From CAJXYS01 sp913063035 (GTDB lineage Bacteria > Pseudomonadota > Alphaproteobacteria > Rhodobacterales > Rhodobacteraceae): DNA of 64,000 nt. Of the stretch, positions 38,031 through 46,806 are shown piece after piece. The notes beneath the pieces are model-generated. The model was not told the origin of the DNA. It saw only the letters and a list, made by a program, of their open reading frames with translations, and did not search any database. The stretch spans positions 124,001 to 188,000 of the forward strand of contig NZ_JBOCEG010000006.1 in NCBI RefSeq assembly GCF_050586465.1, given 5' to 3'. A program made the position numbers and the translations under genes. Position 1 is the first letter of the stretch; the number at the start of each line of letters is the position of its first letter.

Positions 38031-38059
38031 TTGCCCCCCCGCCGCCCATCCGCTAGACG
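38031..38059 (+). promoter_or_regulatory. Probable hisS-hisZ-hisG promoter
   Basis: TTGCCC (38031-38036), 17-base spacer, TAGACG (38054-38059); start codon 30 bases further. Good -35, weak -10. Confidence 0.4.
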
Positions 38060-38088
38060 ACGCGGCAAGTGCCCAAGAGGGATGCGAG

Positions 38089-39594
38089 ATGGCGAAGGAC
38101 AAGGCGAAGAAACCCCGGCGGCCCAGGGCCGAGACGCCCAAGGGCTTCCGCGACTATTTCGGCGCGGAGGTGAGCGCGCGCAACGCGATGCTGGCCACCA
38201 TCGCCGAGGTGTATCACCGCTACGGCTTCGACCCGCTCGAGACCGCCGCCGTCGAGACGCTGGAGGCGCTGGGCAAGTACCTGCCCGACGTCGACCGCCC
38301 CCATGCCGGGGTCTTTGCCTGGCAGGAAGAGGATGACGGCGACTGGCTGGCGCTGCGCTACGACCTGACCGCGCCGCTGGCGCGGGTGGCCGCGCAGCAT
38401 CGCCAGGAGCTGCCGACGCCCTATCGCCGCTACGCGATGGGCCCGGTCTGGCGCAACGAGAAGCCCGGCCCGGGCCGGTTCCGCCAGTTCTACCAGTGCG
38501 ACGCCGACACCGTGGGTGCGCCCAGCGTAGCGGCCGATGCCGAGATCTGCGCCATGCTGGCCGAGACGCTGGAGGCGGTGGGCATCCCGCGCGGCGACTA
38601 CATCGTGCGGGTCAACAACCGCAAGGTCCTGAATGGCGTGATGGAGGTCGCGGGCATCCTCGACCCCGCCGATCAGGATCGCTTCGAGCACGAGCGCGGC
38701 ATCGTGCTCCGGGCCATCGACAAGCTCGACCGTCTGGGCGAGGACGGCGTGCGCGCGCTGCTCGGCGCGGGCCGCAAGGACGAGTCGGGCGACTTCACCG
38801 AGGGCGCGCAGCTCTCCGACGGGCAGGCCGAGATCGTCATGGGCTTCATGGCCGCCGGCCGCGAGACGGGCGCGGCGACCTGTGCGCGACTGCGCGAACT
38901 GGTGCAGGGCGCAGAGACCGGCGAGACCGGCGTCCAGGAGCTCGAGACCATCGCGGCGCTGCTCGACGCGCAGGGTTTCGGCCCTGACCGCATCGTGATC
39001 GATCCGTCGGTCGTGCGTGGCCTCGGCTACTACACCGGGCCGGTCTTCGAGGCCGAGCTGACCTTCGAGATCACCGATGAAAAGGGCCGGCCGCGCCAGT
39101 TCGGCTCCGTCGCCGGGGGCGGGCGCTACGACGACCTGGTCAAGCGCTTCACCGGCCAGGCGGTGCCGGCGACCGGCGTGTCGGTGGGCGTCGACCGGCT
39201 GCTCGCGGCCCTGCATGCCCGGGGCCGGGGCGGGGCGGAGGCCCACGGGCCCGTCGTCGTCACCGTCATGGATCGTGACCGCATGGCCGACTACCAGGCC
39301 ATGGCCGCCGAGCTGCGCGGCGCCGGCATCCGGGCCGAGGTCTATCTCGGCAACCCGAAGAACTTCGGCAACCAGATGAAATATGCCGACCGCCGCGCCG
39401 CGCCGGTCGCGGTGATACAGGGCGAGGATGAGCGCGCCCGCGGCGTCGTCCAGGTCAAGGATCTCGTGCTCGGCGCCCGCATCGCCGAGGATGCGACGCT
39501 GGAGGAATGGAAGGCCCGCCCCGCGCAGTACGAGGTCGCGCGCGGCGACCTCGTGACCGAGGTGCGGCGCATCCTGGCCGGCGGGACGGGCTGA
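38089..39594 (+). CDS. hisS: Histidyl-tRNA synthetase
   Basis: 501-residue class II synthetase. Motif 1 region TPKGFRDYFGAE, motif 2 FRQFYQCDADTVG, the histidine-specific RGLGYYTGPVFEAEL and motif 3 GGRYDDLVKRF/TGVSVGVDRLLAAL, then the C-terminal anticodon-binding domain. N-terminal Lys-rich tail (KDKAKKPRRPR). Its TGA overlaps the hisZ ATG (TGATG), so charging enzyme and the regulatory paralogue HisZ are coupled. Confidence 0.96.
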   Translation: MAKDKAKKPRRPRAETPKGFRDYFGAEVSARNAMLATIAEVYHRYGFDPLETAAVETLEALGKYLPDVDRPHAGVFAWQEEDDGDWLALRYDLTAPLARVAAQHRQELPTPYRRYAMGPVWRNEKPGPGRFRQFYQCDADTVGAPSVAADAEICAMLAETLEAVGIPRGDYIVRVNNRKVLNGVMEVAGILDPADQDRFEHERGIVLRAIDKLDRLGEDGVRALLGAGRKDESGDFTEGAQLSDGQAEIVMGFMAAGRETGAATCARLRELVQGAETGETGVQELETIAALLDAQGFGPDRIVIDPSVVRGLGYYTGPVFEAELTFEITDEKGRPRQFGSVAGGGRYDDLVKRFTGQAVPATGVSVGVDRLLAALHARGRGGAEAHGPVVVTVMDRDRMADYQAMAAELRGAGIRAEVYLGNPKNFGNQMKYADRRAAPVAVIQGEDERARGVVQVKDLVLGARIAEDATLEEWKARPAQYEVARGDLVTEVRRILAGGTG

Positions 39595-40703
39595 TGGACA
39601 CCGACGCGAAAGCCGCGATCCGGGCCGAGGCCGACCGGCTGGCCGCGCACTTCGCCGCGGCGGGGGCGCATCCCGTCGAGGCCGATATCCTGCAGCCGGC
39701 CGGAACGCTGCTCGATCTCTACGGCGAGGATATCCGTGCCCGTGCCTACACCACCCGCGACCCGGTCCGGGGCGAGCTGATGCTGCGGCCCGACTTCACC
39801 GTGCCGGTGGTGCAGATGCACATGGCCGAGGGCGCCGAGCTGGCGCGCTACACCTATGCCGGGCCGGTCTTCCGGATGCAGGACGCGGCCTCTCACCGGG
39901 CCTCGGAATACCTGCAGGTGGGCTACGAGCTTTTCGCCCGCGACGATCCCGCGGCCGCCGATGCCGAGGTCTTCGCGCTTTTCGCGAAGCTGCTCGCGCC
40001 GCTGGGGTTGCGGGCGGCGACCGGGGATATCGGGCTGCTGAAGGCGGCCGTGGCGGGCCTGCGCACGACGGCGCGGCGCAAGGCGGCGCTGGCGCGTCAC
40101 ATCTGGCGCCCGGCACGCTTCCGCGCGTTGCTCGACCGGTTCGGCGGGCGCACGGCCCCGCCGGCAAGCCGCGCCGCACTGCTGGACGCGGCCGAGACGA
40201 CCCCGGCCGAGACGCTGATCGCCGAGGCCGGCCCGCTGGTCGGCCTGCGCACGCCCGACGAGATCGCGTCGCGCATCGCGGCGCTTCGGGCGGATGCCGC
40301 CGCGCCGCCGATCGCCGCCGGTGAGCTGGCGATCCTCGACCGGCTGCTCGGGCTGGCCGACACTGCGCCGCGCGCGCTGACCGAGTTGCGCGGCCTTGCC
40401 GGCGAAATGCCGGCCCTGGCGCCCGCCACCGACCGGATGGCGGCGCGGCTGGACGCCCTCGCAGACCGTGGCGTCGACATCGACGCGCTGCCCTTCGAGG
40501 GCAGCTACGGGCGCACCACGCTCGAGTATTACGACGGCTTCGTCTTCGGGTTCTACGCCGAGGGGCGCGCGCTGCCGCCCGTCGCCAGCGGCGGGCGCTA
40601 CGACGCGCTCACGCGGGTCCTGGGGCAGGGCCGCGAGATCCCGGCCGTGGGCGGCGTGATCCGTCCCGCGCAGGTGCTCGCCGTGCAGGAGGGATTGGCA
40701 TGA
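39594..40703 (+). CDS. hisZ: HisZ, ATP phosphoribosyltransferase regulatory subunit
   Basis: 369-residue paralogue of HisRS catalytic core without the anticodon domain. Keeps the class II layout (ILQPAGTLLDLYGED, RPDFTVPVVQMH, ASEYLQVGYELF, YYDGFVFGFYA, ASGGRYDAL) but lacks the synthetase-specific residues; in the family it activates and allosterically regulates the short-form HisG. The start is fixed by the overlap with hisS and the stop overlaps hisG by four bases. Confidence 0.94.
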   Translation: MDTDAKAAIRAEADRLAAHFAAAGAHPVEADILQPAGTLLDLYGEDIRARAYTTRDPVRGELMLRPDFTVPVVQMHMAEGAELARYTYAGPVFRMQDAASHRASEYLQVGYELFARDDPAAADAEVFALFAKLLAPLGLRAATGDIGLLKAAVAGLRTTARRKAALARHIWRPARFRALLDRFGGRTAPPASRAALLDAAETTPAETLIAEAGPLVGLRTPDEIASRIAALRADAAAPPIAAGELAILDRLLGLADTAPRALTELRGLAGEMPALAPATDRMAARLDALADRGVDIDALPFEGSYGRTTLEYYDGFVFGFYAEGRALPPVASGGRYDALTRVLGQGREIPAVGGVIRPAQVLAVQEGLA

Positions 40704-41404
40704 CCGTCAAGCTCGGCCTGCCGTCCAAGGGACGGCTCATGGAACAGGCCTTCGACTGGTTCGCCGCACGCGGCGTCGCGGTCCGGCGCACCGGCTCGGA
40801 CCGGGAATATGCCGGCGCGGTCGAGGGGGCGGACGGGGTGGAGCTGGTGCTGCTCTCGGCCGGCGAGATCCCGCGCGAGCTTGCGGCGGGACGGATCCAC
40901 CTGGGCGTCACCGGCACCGATCTCGTGCGCGAGAAGATCCCGCTCTGGTCCGAGAAGATCGCGGAGATCGCGCGCCTCGGCTTCGGCCATGCCGACCTGG
41001 TGCTGGCCGTGCCGCGGGCCTGGATCGACGTGGATACGCTCGACGATCTCGACGCCGCGGCGGCGGCCTTCCGGGCGGCACATGGCCACCGGCTGCGGAT
41101 TGCCACGAAGTACCATACGCTGGTGCGCGATTTCCTGAAGGCCAACGGCGTCGCGGATTACCGGCTGGTGGACAGCCAGGGCGCGACGGAGGGCACGGTC
41201 AAGAACCTGACCGCCGAGGCCATCGCCGACATCACCTCCTCGGGCGAGACGCTGCGCGCCAATCACCTGAAGATCCTCTCCGACGGGTTGATCCTGCAGA
41301 GCCAGGCGACCCTGTTCCGCTCGCGCATTGCCCCGGCGGAGGGCGCCACGGGGCGGCGCCTGGCCGCGTTGCTCGAGACGCTGGGGCTCGCCGCGGCGGG
41401 CTGA
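40700..41404 (+). CDS. hisG: ATP phosphoribosyltransferase, short (HisZ-dependent) form
   Basis: 234 residues, first step of histidine synthesis. MTVKLGLPSKGRLMEQA start, VELVLLSAGEIPRELAAG, IHLGVTGTDLVRE, and the PRPP-binding LVDSQGATEGTVKNLTAEAIADITSSGETL. It lacks the C-terminal regulatory domain, which agrees with the HisZ gene immediately upstream. Confidence 0.96.
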   Translation: MTVKLGLPSKGRLMEQAFDWFAARGVAVRRTGSDREYAGAVEGADGVELVLLSAGEIPRELAAGRIHLGVTGTDLVREKIPLWSEKIAEIARLGFGHADLVLAVPRAWIDVDTLDDLDAAAAAFRAAHGHRLRIATKYHTLVRDFLKANGVADYRLVDSQGATEGTVKNLTAEAIADITSSGETLRANHLKILSDGLILQSQATLFRSRIAPAEGATGRRLAALLETLGLAAAG

Positions 41405-41541
41405 GCCCGCGCGCCGGCGCGCGGGCGGTTTCGCGCCCTTCGGGCGCGAGGATATTTGGACCACTTGGAAGGAGCGCGCGGCCTCTCCCTCCAAGTGGTG
41501 AAAAATCCCCGCCGGAGGCCTCGATCGCCGCGCAGCGGCGC
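41405..41541. repeat. Structured palindromic intergenic repeat, copy 3
   Basis: Between convergent hisG and the DUF1489 gene. First hairpin CCCGCGCGCC/GGCGCGCGGG then CGGTTTCGCG; second CGCGCCC-TTC-GGGCGCG; outer arm GGATATTT (41450-41457) pairs imperfectly with AAAAATCC (41501-41508); inner arms CCACTTGGA (41461-41469) and TCCAAGTGG (41490-41498) are perfect; then CCGCCGGAGGC and GCCGC-GCA-GCGGC next to the opposite stop codon. Confidence 0.85.
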
Positions 41542-41976
41542 TCAGCGCACGCCGATCTCGGCCAGCGCGGCGGCCAGGGCGGGCGGCAGCGACTCCTCGC
41601 GCGCACGGCCGGGCGGCAGGTCACGGGGGCTCTCCTCGGGCCTGAGGTAGCGCCAGCCCTGGAAAGGCCGGCGGGGCGCCCCCTCGGTGCGGACGATCTC
41701 GGGGTCGAGCAGGATACCGCAGCGCCGCACCCCGTCGCCGCGGTCGACCGGGTCGAGCCGCAGGATGCGCTGGCGCGCCAGGATCACCCCCTTGAACACC
41801 CAGTAGAGCGATCCGCCCGCGAGGATTTCGTCCGCGCGCTTGGGCCACATGCGGGTGACGTGACAGGGCAGGCCGTCCGGGGACTTCGCCGCGCGGCTCG
41901 CCTGCCACCGCGCGAGGTCCTCGACCTTTTCGGCGCCGACGCAGAGTTTCACGAGATTGATATGGCCTTTTGCCAC
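41542..41976 (-). CDS. DUF1489 family protein
   Basis: 144 residues; the family is found across alphaproteobacteria and has no known function. Visible signature: HINLVKLCVGAEKVEDL at the start, HVTRMWPKRADEILAGGSLYWVFKGVI in the middle (residues 39-65) and FQGWRYLRPEESPRDL. Soluble, no signal peptide or membrane segment. Divergent from nrdJ and shares its intergenic region. Confidence 0.85.
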   Translation of the reverse strand: MAKGHINLVKLCVGAEKVEDLARWQASRAAKSPDGLPCHVTRMWPKRADEILAGGSLYWVFKGVILARQRILRLDPVDRGDGVRRCGILLDPEIVRTEGAPRRPFQGWRYLRPEESPRDLPPGRAREESLPPALAAALAEIGVR

Positions 41977-41980
41977 CCTG

Positions 41981-41996
41981 ACCCCATATCTTGTCT
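41981..41996. promoter_or_regulatory. Possible NrdR-box-like site
   Basis: ACCCCATATCTTGTCT has an AT-rich centre flanked by C and TTGT, resembling an NrdR box (roughly acaCwAtATaTwGtgt); about 90 bases before nrdJ. A second, paired box was not found, so weak. Confidence 0.3.
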
Positions 41997-42021
41997 GTCC
42001 GTCCGAAAGCTAACCGAGTCG

Positions 42022-42050
42022 TTGCGTTTTTCAAGCGGACCGCCTATTTT
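42022..42050 (+). promoter_or_regulatory. Probable nrdJ promoter
   Basis: TTGCGT (42022-42027), 17-base spacer, TATTTT (42045-42050), 35 bases before the nrdJ ATG. Lies in an AT-richer interval. Confidence 0.55.
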
Positions 42051-42085
42051 CGAGGACTCTTTCGCAACCCATCGGACGCTGCCCC

Positions 42086-44353
42086 ATGACGCGTTTTTCC
42101 GCCCCCATCGCCGAGCAGATCTGGGACATGAAATACCGCCTGAAGGAGGCCGACGGCAGTCCCGTCGACCAGACCGTTCAGGATACCTGGCGGCGAATCG
42201 CGCGGGCGCTGGCAGCCGCCGAGACGGACCCGGCAGAGTGGGCGGATGCCTTCTACCAAGCGCTCGAAGGGTTCCGCTATCTGCCGGCCGGCCGGATCAC
42301 GGCCGGGGCCGGGACGGCGCGGGACGTCACGCTGTTCAATTGCTTCGTGATGGGCACCATCCCCGACAGCATGTCCGGGATTTTCGACATGCTGAAGGAA
42401 GCCGCGCTGACCATGCAGCAGGGTGGCGGCATCGGATATGATTTCTCGACCATCCGGCCCAAGGGCGCGGCGGTCCAGGGCGTGGCCGCCGACGCGTCGG
42501 GCCCGCTCAGCTTCATGGATGTGTGGGACGCGATGTGTCGCACGATCATGTCGGCCGGCTCGCGCCGCGGCGCGATGATGGCGACGATGCGCTGCGACCA
42601 CCCGGACATCGAGGATTTCATCGCCGCCAAGCAGGATCCGGCGCGGCTGCGCAACTTCAACCTCTCGGTCCTGGTCACCGACGCCTTCATGGAGGCGGTG
42701 AAGGCCGACGGCGCCTGGGATCTGGTCTTCGGCGACAAGGTGTATCACACGGTCGAGGCGCGCGCGCTCTGGGATCGGATCATGCGCGCGACCTATGACT
42801 ACGCCGAACCCGGCGTGATCTTCATCGATCGCATCAACGAGATGAACAACCTGCGCTACTGCGAGGAGATCAGCGCGACGAATCCCTGCGGCGAGCAGCC
42901 GCTTCCGCCCTATGGCGCCTGCCTTCTGGGATCCGTCAACCTGGCCACCCTGGTCAGCGCCCCCTTCGAGCCGGCCGCCGCGCTCGACGAGGCGGCGCTG
43001 CACGATCTGGTGCGCACGGCCGTGCGGATGATGGACAACGTGGTCGACGTTTCGCGCTTCCCGCTGCCCCAACAGGCCGAGGAGGCGCGGAACAAGCGCC
43101 GGATCGGGCTGGGCGTCACGGGGCTGGCGGATGCGCTGCTGATGCTGGGGCTGCGCTACGGCTCGGAAGAGGCCGCCGCGCAGACCGAGGCCTGGATGAA
43201 GGCCATCGCCCGCGAGGCCTATCTCGCGTCGGTCGAGCTGGCCAGGGAAAAGGGCGCCTTCCCGCTTTTCGATGCCGAGAAGTTCCTCGAAAGCGGGGCG
43301 CTGCGGCACATGGACGAGGACGTGCGCGAGGCGATCCGCACCCATGGCATCCGGAACGCGCTGCTGACCTCGATCGCGCCGACGGGGACGATCAGCCTCT
43401 ATGCCGGGAACGTATCGTCGGGGATCGAGCCGGTCTTCGCCTACAGCTACAACCGCAAGGTCCTGCAGAAGGACGGCTCGCGCACCGAGGAGGAGGTCGT
43501 CGACTACGCCGTGCAGATGTGGCGCGACAAGTTCGGCGACGCGGACCTGCCCGGGCATTTCGTCAATGCCCAGACCCTGACGCCCGAGGATCACGTGCGC
43601 ATGCAGGCGGCGGCGCAGAAATGGGTCGACAGCTCGATCTCGAAAACGATCAACTGCCCCGAGGACATTTCCTTCGAGCATTTCAAGGACGTCTATCTCA
43701 AGGCCTACGAGACCGGCTGCAAGGGCTGCACGACCTATCGCCCGAACGAGGTCACCGGATCGGTGCTGTCGGTCAGCGAAGAGACCGAGGCCGCGCCAGA
43801 GGCCGACCGCGGCGCCGACGTGGTCTACATCGCCGAGCCGCTCGGCAGGCCGCAGACGCTGGAGGGGCACACCTACAAGCTCAAATGGCCGATGTCCGAG
43901 CACGCGATCTACATCACGATCAACGATATCATCGTGAACGGCCACCGGCGGCCCTTCGAGGTCTTCATCAACTCCAAGAACATGGAGCATTACGCCTGGA
44001 CGGTCGCGCTGACGCGGATGATCTCGGCGGTGTTCCGGCGCGGCGGCGACGTGAGTTTCGTGGTCGAGGAACTCAAGGCGGTGTTCGACCCGCGCGGCGG
44101 CGCCTGGGTGGCGGGGAAATACATCCCCTCGATCCTGGCCGCGATCGGCGGCGTGATCGAGGAACACATGATCTCCATCGGCTTCATCGACGCGGCCGGG
44201 ACCGGGCTGAAGAGCGACCCGCACGCGGCGCTCTACGATACCGGCGAGGCCGCGCCGGCCGGCAAGACCTGCGAGCATTGCGGCAGCCGCGAGATGCGCA
44301 TGATCGAGGGCTGCATGACCTGCGCCGATTGCGGTTTCTCGAAATGCGGATGA
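42086..44353 (+). CDS. nrdJ: Adenosylcobalamin-dependent (class II) ribonucleotide reductase
   Basis: 755 residues. Makes deoxynucleotides with or without oxygen, using B12. Conserved redox cysteine C86 (LFNCFVMGTIPDS), radical-site cysteine C268 in ATNPCGEQPLPPYG, GGGIGYDFSTIRPKG, PTGTISLYAGNVSSGIEP. C-terminal TSCPD-type extension and a zinc-ribbon/redox tail CEHCGSREMRM...CMTCADCGFSKCG. Alone with its own promoter; no nrdAB beside it. No cobalamin riboswitch seen upstream. Confidence 0.96.
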   Translation: MTRFSAPIAEQIWDMKYRLKEADGSPVDQTVQDTWRRIARALAAAETDPAEWADAFYQALEGFRYLPAGRITAGAGTARDVTLFNCFVMGTIPDSMSGIFDMLKEAALTMQQGGGIGYDFSTIRPKGAAVQGVAADASGPLSFMDVWDAMCRTIMSAGSRRGAMMATMRCDHPDIEDFIAAKQDPARLRNFNLSVLVTDAFMEAVKADGAWDLVFGDKVYHTVEARALWDRIMRATYDYAEPGVIFIDRINEMNNLRYCEEISATNPCGEQPLPPYGACLLGSVNLATLVSAPFEPAAALDEAALHDLVRTAVRMMDNVVDVSRFPLPQQAEEARNKRRIGLGVTGLADALLMLGLRYGSEEAAAQTEAWMKAIAREAYLASVELAREKGAFPLFDAEKFLESGALRHMDEDVREAIRTHGIRNALLTSIAPTGTISLYAGNVSSGIEPVFAYSYNRKVLQKDGSRTEEEVVDYAVQMWRDKFGDADLPGHFVNAQTLTPEDHVRMQAAAQKWVDSSISKTINCPEDISFEHFKDVYLKAYETGCKGCTTYRPNEVTGSVLSVSEETEAAPEADRGADVVYIAEPLGRPQTLEGHTYKLKWPMSEHAIYITINDIIVNGHRRPFEVFINSKNMEHYAWTVALTRMISAVFRRGGDVSFVVEELKAVFDPRGGAWVAGKYIPSILAAIGGVIEEHMISIGFIDAAGTGLKSDPHAALYDTGEAAPAGKTCEHCGSREMRMIEGCMTCADCGFSKCG

Positions 44354-44425
44354 GCGGCTGAGTCTCGGTCCCGCACGTCGCGGCCCGGGCAAGGGGCGGA
44401 TGGCCGGCGCCGCCGTTCCGCGTGC

Positions 44426-44453
44426 TTGACACCGCGGACAGGGGGACTACTCC
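44426..44453 (+). promoter_or_regulatory. Promoter of the thiM-thiE-thiD-SDR operon
   Basis: Consensus TTGACA (44426-44431), N16, TACTCC (44448-44453); the predicted start near 44460 falls right at the 5' end of the riboswitch. Confidence 0.65.
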
Positions 44454-44463
44454 TTCGGACAGA

Positions 44464-44568
44464 GCAACAGGGGCGTCCGCCGCGCGCGGGCTGAGAAGCA
44501 CCCTCCGAACCTGAACCGGATCATGCCGGCGTAGGGAGTTGCAAGGACGGATCGCCGTCGCGGCGTCC
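44464..44568 (+). promoter_or_regulatory. TPP (THI-box) riboswitch and expression platform
   Basis: Aptamer 44464-44542: P1 arms GCAAC (44464-44468) and GTTGC (44538-44542), then the invariant CTGAGA, ACCCTCCGAACCTGA, GGATCATGCC and GTAGGGA blocks in the correct order. It is followed at 44544-44568 by a hairpin with GGACG and CGTCC arms that can serve as expression platform before the thiM ribosome site AGGAGGCGAG. High thiamine pyrophosphate should turn the operon off. Confidence 0.95.
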
Positions 44569-44600
44569 CTGCTTGCCTCCCCTGCCGGACAGGAGGCGAG

Positions 44601-45392
44601 ATGAAAAATCCCGGACACCACCTCGATGCCATGCGGTCCGCTGGCCCGCTGGTCCATAACATCACCAATTTCGTGGCGATGAACGTCATGGCAAACGTGC
44701 TGCTCGCGGTGGGGGCATCCCCGGCGATGGTGCATGCCCGCGACGAGGTGGCCGAGTTCGCCGGGCTCGCGCAGGCGCTTACGGTAAACATCGGCACCGC
44801 GGATGCCGAATGGGGCGCGGCGATGGAAGAGGCCGCCGCCATCATGTCCGGGGCCGGGCGGCCCTGGGTGTTCGATCCGGTCGGCGTCGGCGCGACGCGC
44901 TTCCGCAGGACGCTGTCCGCGCGCCTGCTCGCGCTCTGCCCGGCCGTCCTGCGCGGCAACGCCTCCGAGATCCTGACGCTGGCCGGGCTGGGCGGCGCGG
45001 CGCGCGGTGTCGATGCGGGTGATGCCGTGGCCGATGCCGAGGCGGCCGCGCGCATTCTGGCCCGCCGCACCGGCGGCGTGGTCGCGGTCTCGGGGCCGGT
45101 GGACTACGTCACGGACGGCAGGCGCGCCTACCGCGTGGCGAACGGTCACCCGCTCATGGCGCGGATCACGGTGATGGGTTGTTCGCTCAACGGCGTGATC
45201 GCCGCCTTCTGCGTGGACCAGCCCGCGCTGGAGGCCACGGCCGCCGCGCTGGCCGCCTATGGCCTCGCCGGCGAGACCGCCGGCGCGCATGCGACGGGGC
45301 CGGGCAGCTTCCAGCCGGCCTTCCTCGATGCGCTCCATGCCCAGAGCGCGGCGGTGCTCGACGCCGGCGCCCGGATCGAGGCGGTCGGATGA
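44601..45392 (+). CDS. thiM: Hydroxyethylthiazole kinase
   Basis: 263 residues, ribokinase-like fold. Salvages thiazole alcohol by phosphorylation. Seen: VHNITNFVAMNVMANVLLAVGASPAMVHA, PWVFDPVGVGAT, LRGNASEILTLAG, VVAVSGPVDYVTDG and the active-site MGCSLNGVIAAF region (the usual glycine-rich GTGC loop reads GCSLNG). First gene behind the TPP riboswitch; stop overlaps thiE. Confidence 0.95.
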   Translation: MKNPGHHLDAMRSAGPLVHNITNFVAMNVMANVLLAVGASPAMVHARDEVAEFAGLAQALTVNIGTADAEWGAAMEEAAAIMSGAGRPWVFDPVGVGATRFRRTLSARLLALCPAVLRGNASEILTLAGLGGAARGVDAGDAVADAEAAARILARRTGGVVAVSGPVDYVTDGRRAYRVANGHPLMARITVMGCSLNGVIAAFCVDQPALEATAAALAAYGLAGETAGAHATGPGSFQPAFLDALHAQSAAVLDAGARIEAVG

Positions 45393-45997
45393 TCGGGGCG
45401 GTCTATGTCGTGACCGATCCCGAGGCGCCCCTGCCGGTCGCCGAACAGGCCCGCGCCGCGGCGCGGGGTGGCGCCTGGGCGGTGCAGCTGCGGGACAAGC
45501 GCGCCGCGGACGCGGAGATGGCACAGTTGGCCACGGCGCTGCTGGCCGAGCTCGCTCCGCTCGGCGTGCGCGTCTTCGTCAATGATCGGGTCGAGGTGGC
45601 GCGCGCCACCGGCGCGGATCTGCATATCGGCCAGGGCGATGGCGACCCGCGCGCCGCGCGGGGCCGGATCGCCCCCACGGCGCTGCTTGGCCTGTCCGTC
45701 GAGACGGTCGCGCAGTGCGCCGCGATCCCGGCGGGCGTGTCCTATATCGGCGCCGGCCCGGTCCGGGTCACGGCGACCAAGCCCGACGCGGCCGCGCCGG
45801 TCGGCATCGCGGGCCTGGCGCGGATCGCCGCCGCCGCGCCGGTTCCGACGATCGCCATCGGCGGTCTCGCCGCCGCCGATATCCCGGGGCTCAAATCCGC
45901 CGGCGCGGCCGGTCTCGCCGTGGTCTCGGCGGTCAGCCGCGCCGCCGATCCGGAGGCGGCGACACGGGCGCTTGTCGAGACATGGAGGCGGACATGA
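45389..45997 (+). CDS. thiE: Thiamine-phosphate synthase
   Basis: 202-residue TIM barrel that joins HMP-PP and thiazole phosphate. Landmarks: YVVTDPEAPLPVAEQARAAARGG, VQLRDKRAADAEM, VFVNDRVEVARATGADLHIGQGD, and YIGAGPVRVTATKPDA, PTIAIGGLAAADIP. ATGA overlaps at both ends show tight coupling with thiM and thiD. Confidence 0.94.
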   Translation: MIGAVYVVTDPEAPLPVAEQARAAARGGAWAVQLRDKRAADAEMAQLATALLAELAPLGVRVFVNDRVEVARATGADLHIGQGDGDPRAARGRIAPTALLGLSVETVAQCAAIPAGVSYIGAGPVRVTATKPDAAAPVGIAGLARIAAAAPVPTIAIGGLAAADIPGLKSAGAAGLAVVSAVSRAADPEAATRALVETWRRT

Positions 45998-46806
45998 TCC
46001 CGAACATCCTGTCCATTGCCGGCTCCGACCCGTCCGGCGGGGCCGGGATCCAGGCCGATATCAAGGCGATCTCGGCCAATGGTGGTTATGCCATGGCCGC
46101 GGTCACCGGCCTGACCGCGCAGAACACCACCGGCGTGCGCGACGTGGCCCTGGTCGCGCCCGGCATGGTCGCCGGCCAGATCGCCGCGATCCGCGAGGAT
46201 ATCCGCATCGATGCGGTGAAGATCGGCATGCTGGGCAGCGCCGCGATCGTGGAGGCCGTGGCCGGCGCGCTGGCGGGGCTGGAGGCCCCGGTGGTGCTCG
46301 ACCCGGTGATGGTCGCCAAGGGCGGCGACCGCCTGCTGGCGGCCGATGCCGTCGCGGCGGTGCGCGACCGCCTGCTGCCGATGGCGACGGTTCTGACGCC
46401 CAACCTGCCCGAGGCGGCCGATCTGCTTGGCGGGGCCGAGGCCGGGAACCGCGACGCGATGGCGCCGCAGGCCGCGGCGCTGCGTGCGCTCGGCCCCTCG
46501 GCGGTGCTGCTCAAGGGCGGGCATCTGTCCGGGGCGGACTGCCCGGACCTGCTCGAGACCGCCGGCGACGCGCTCTGGCTCGAGGGGCGGCGCCACGCCA
46601 CGCGGAACACCCACGGCACGGGCTGCACCCTCTCGGCGGCGCTTGCCACCGGGCTCGGCCATGGCCGATCCCTGGCCGGGGCCGCCCGCATGGCCAAGGC
46701 CTATGTGGCCGCCGCCATCGCGGCCGCCGGGGCGCTGGGCGTCGGCACGGGTCACGGGCCGGTGCATCATTTCCATGCCATGACCACGAAGGAGACGACC
46801 GCATGA
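45994..46806 (+). CDS. thiD: Hydroxymethylpyrimidine / phosphomethylpyrimidine kinase
   Basis: 270 residues, ribokinase-like. ILSIAGSDPSGGAGIQADIKAISANGGY start, VLDPVMVAKGGDRLL, VLTPNLPEAADLLGG, VLLKGGHL, and the anion-hole NTHGTGCTLSAALATGL. ATG 45994 (GGAGG upstream) overlaps the thiE stop; ATG 45982 also in frame. Together ThiM, ThiD, ThiE form a salvage pathway; no thiC or thiG in the window. Confidence 0.94.
   Translation: MIPNILSIAGSDPSGGAGIQADIKAISANGGYAMAAVTGLTAQNTTGVRDVALVAPGMVAGQIAAIREDIRIDAVKIGMLGSAAIVEAVAGALAGLEAPVVLDPVMVAKGGDRLLAADAVAAVRDRLLPMATVLTPNLPEAADLLGGAEAGNRDAMAPQAAALRALGPSAVLLKGGHLSGADCPDLLETAGDALWLEGRRHATRNTHGTGCTLSAALATGLGHGRSLAGAARMAKAYVAAAIAAAGALGVGTGHGPVHHFHAMTTKETTA

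Noticed and set aside
42000..42085. Cobalamin riboswitch before the B12-dependent reductase
   Set aside because: The interval between the DUF1489 and nrdJ starts is only about 110 bases and lacks the B12-box sequence, too short for the aptamer.
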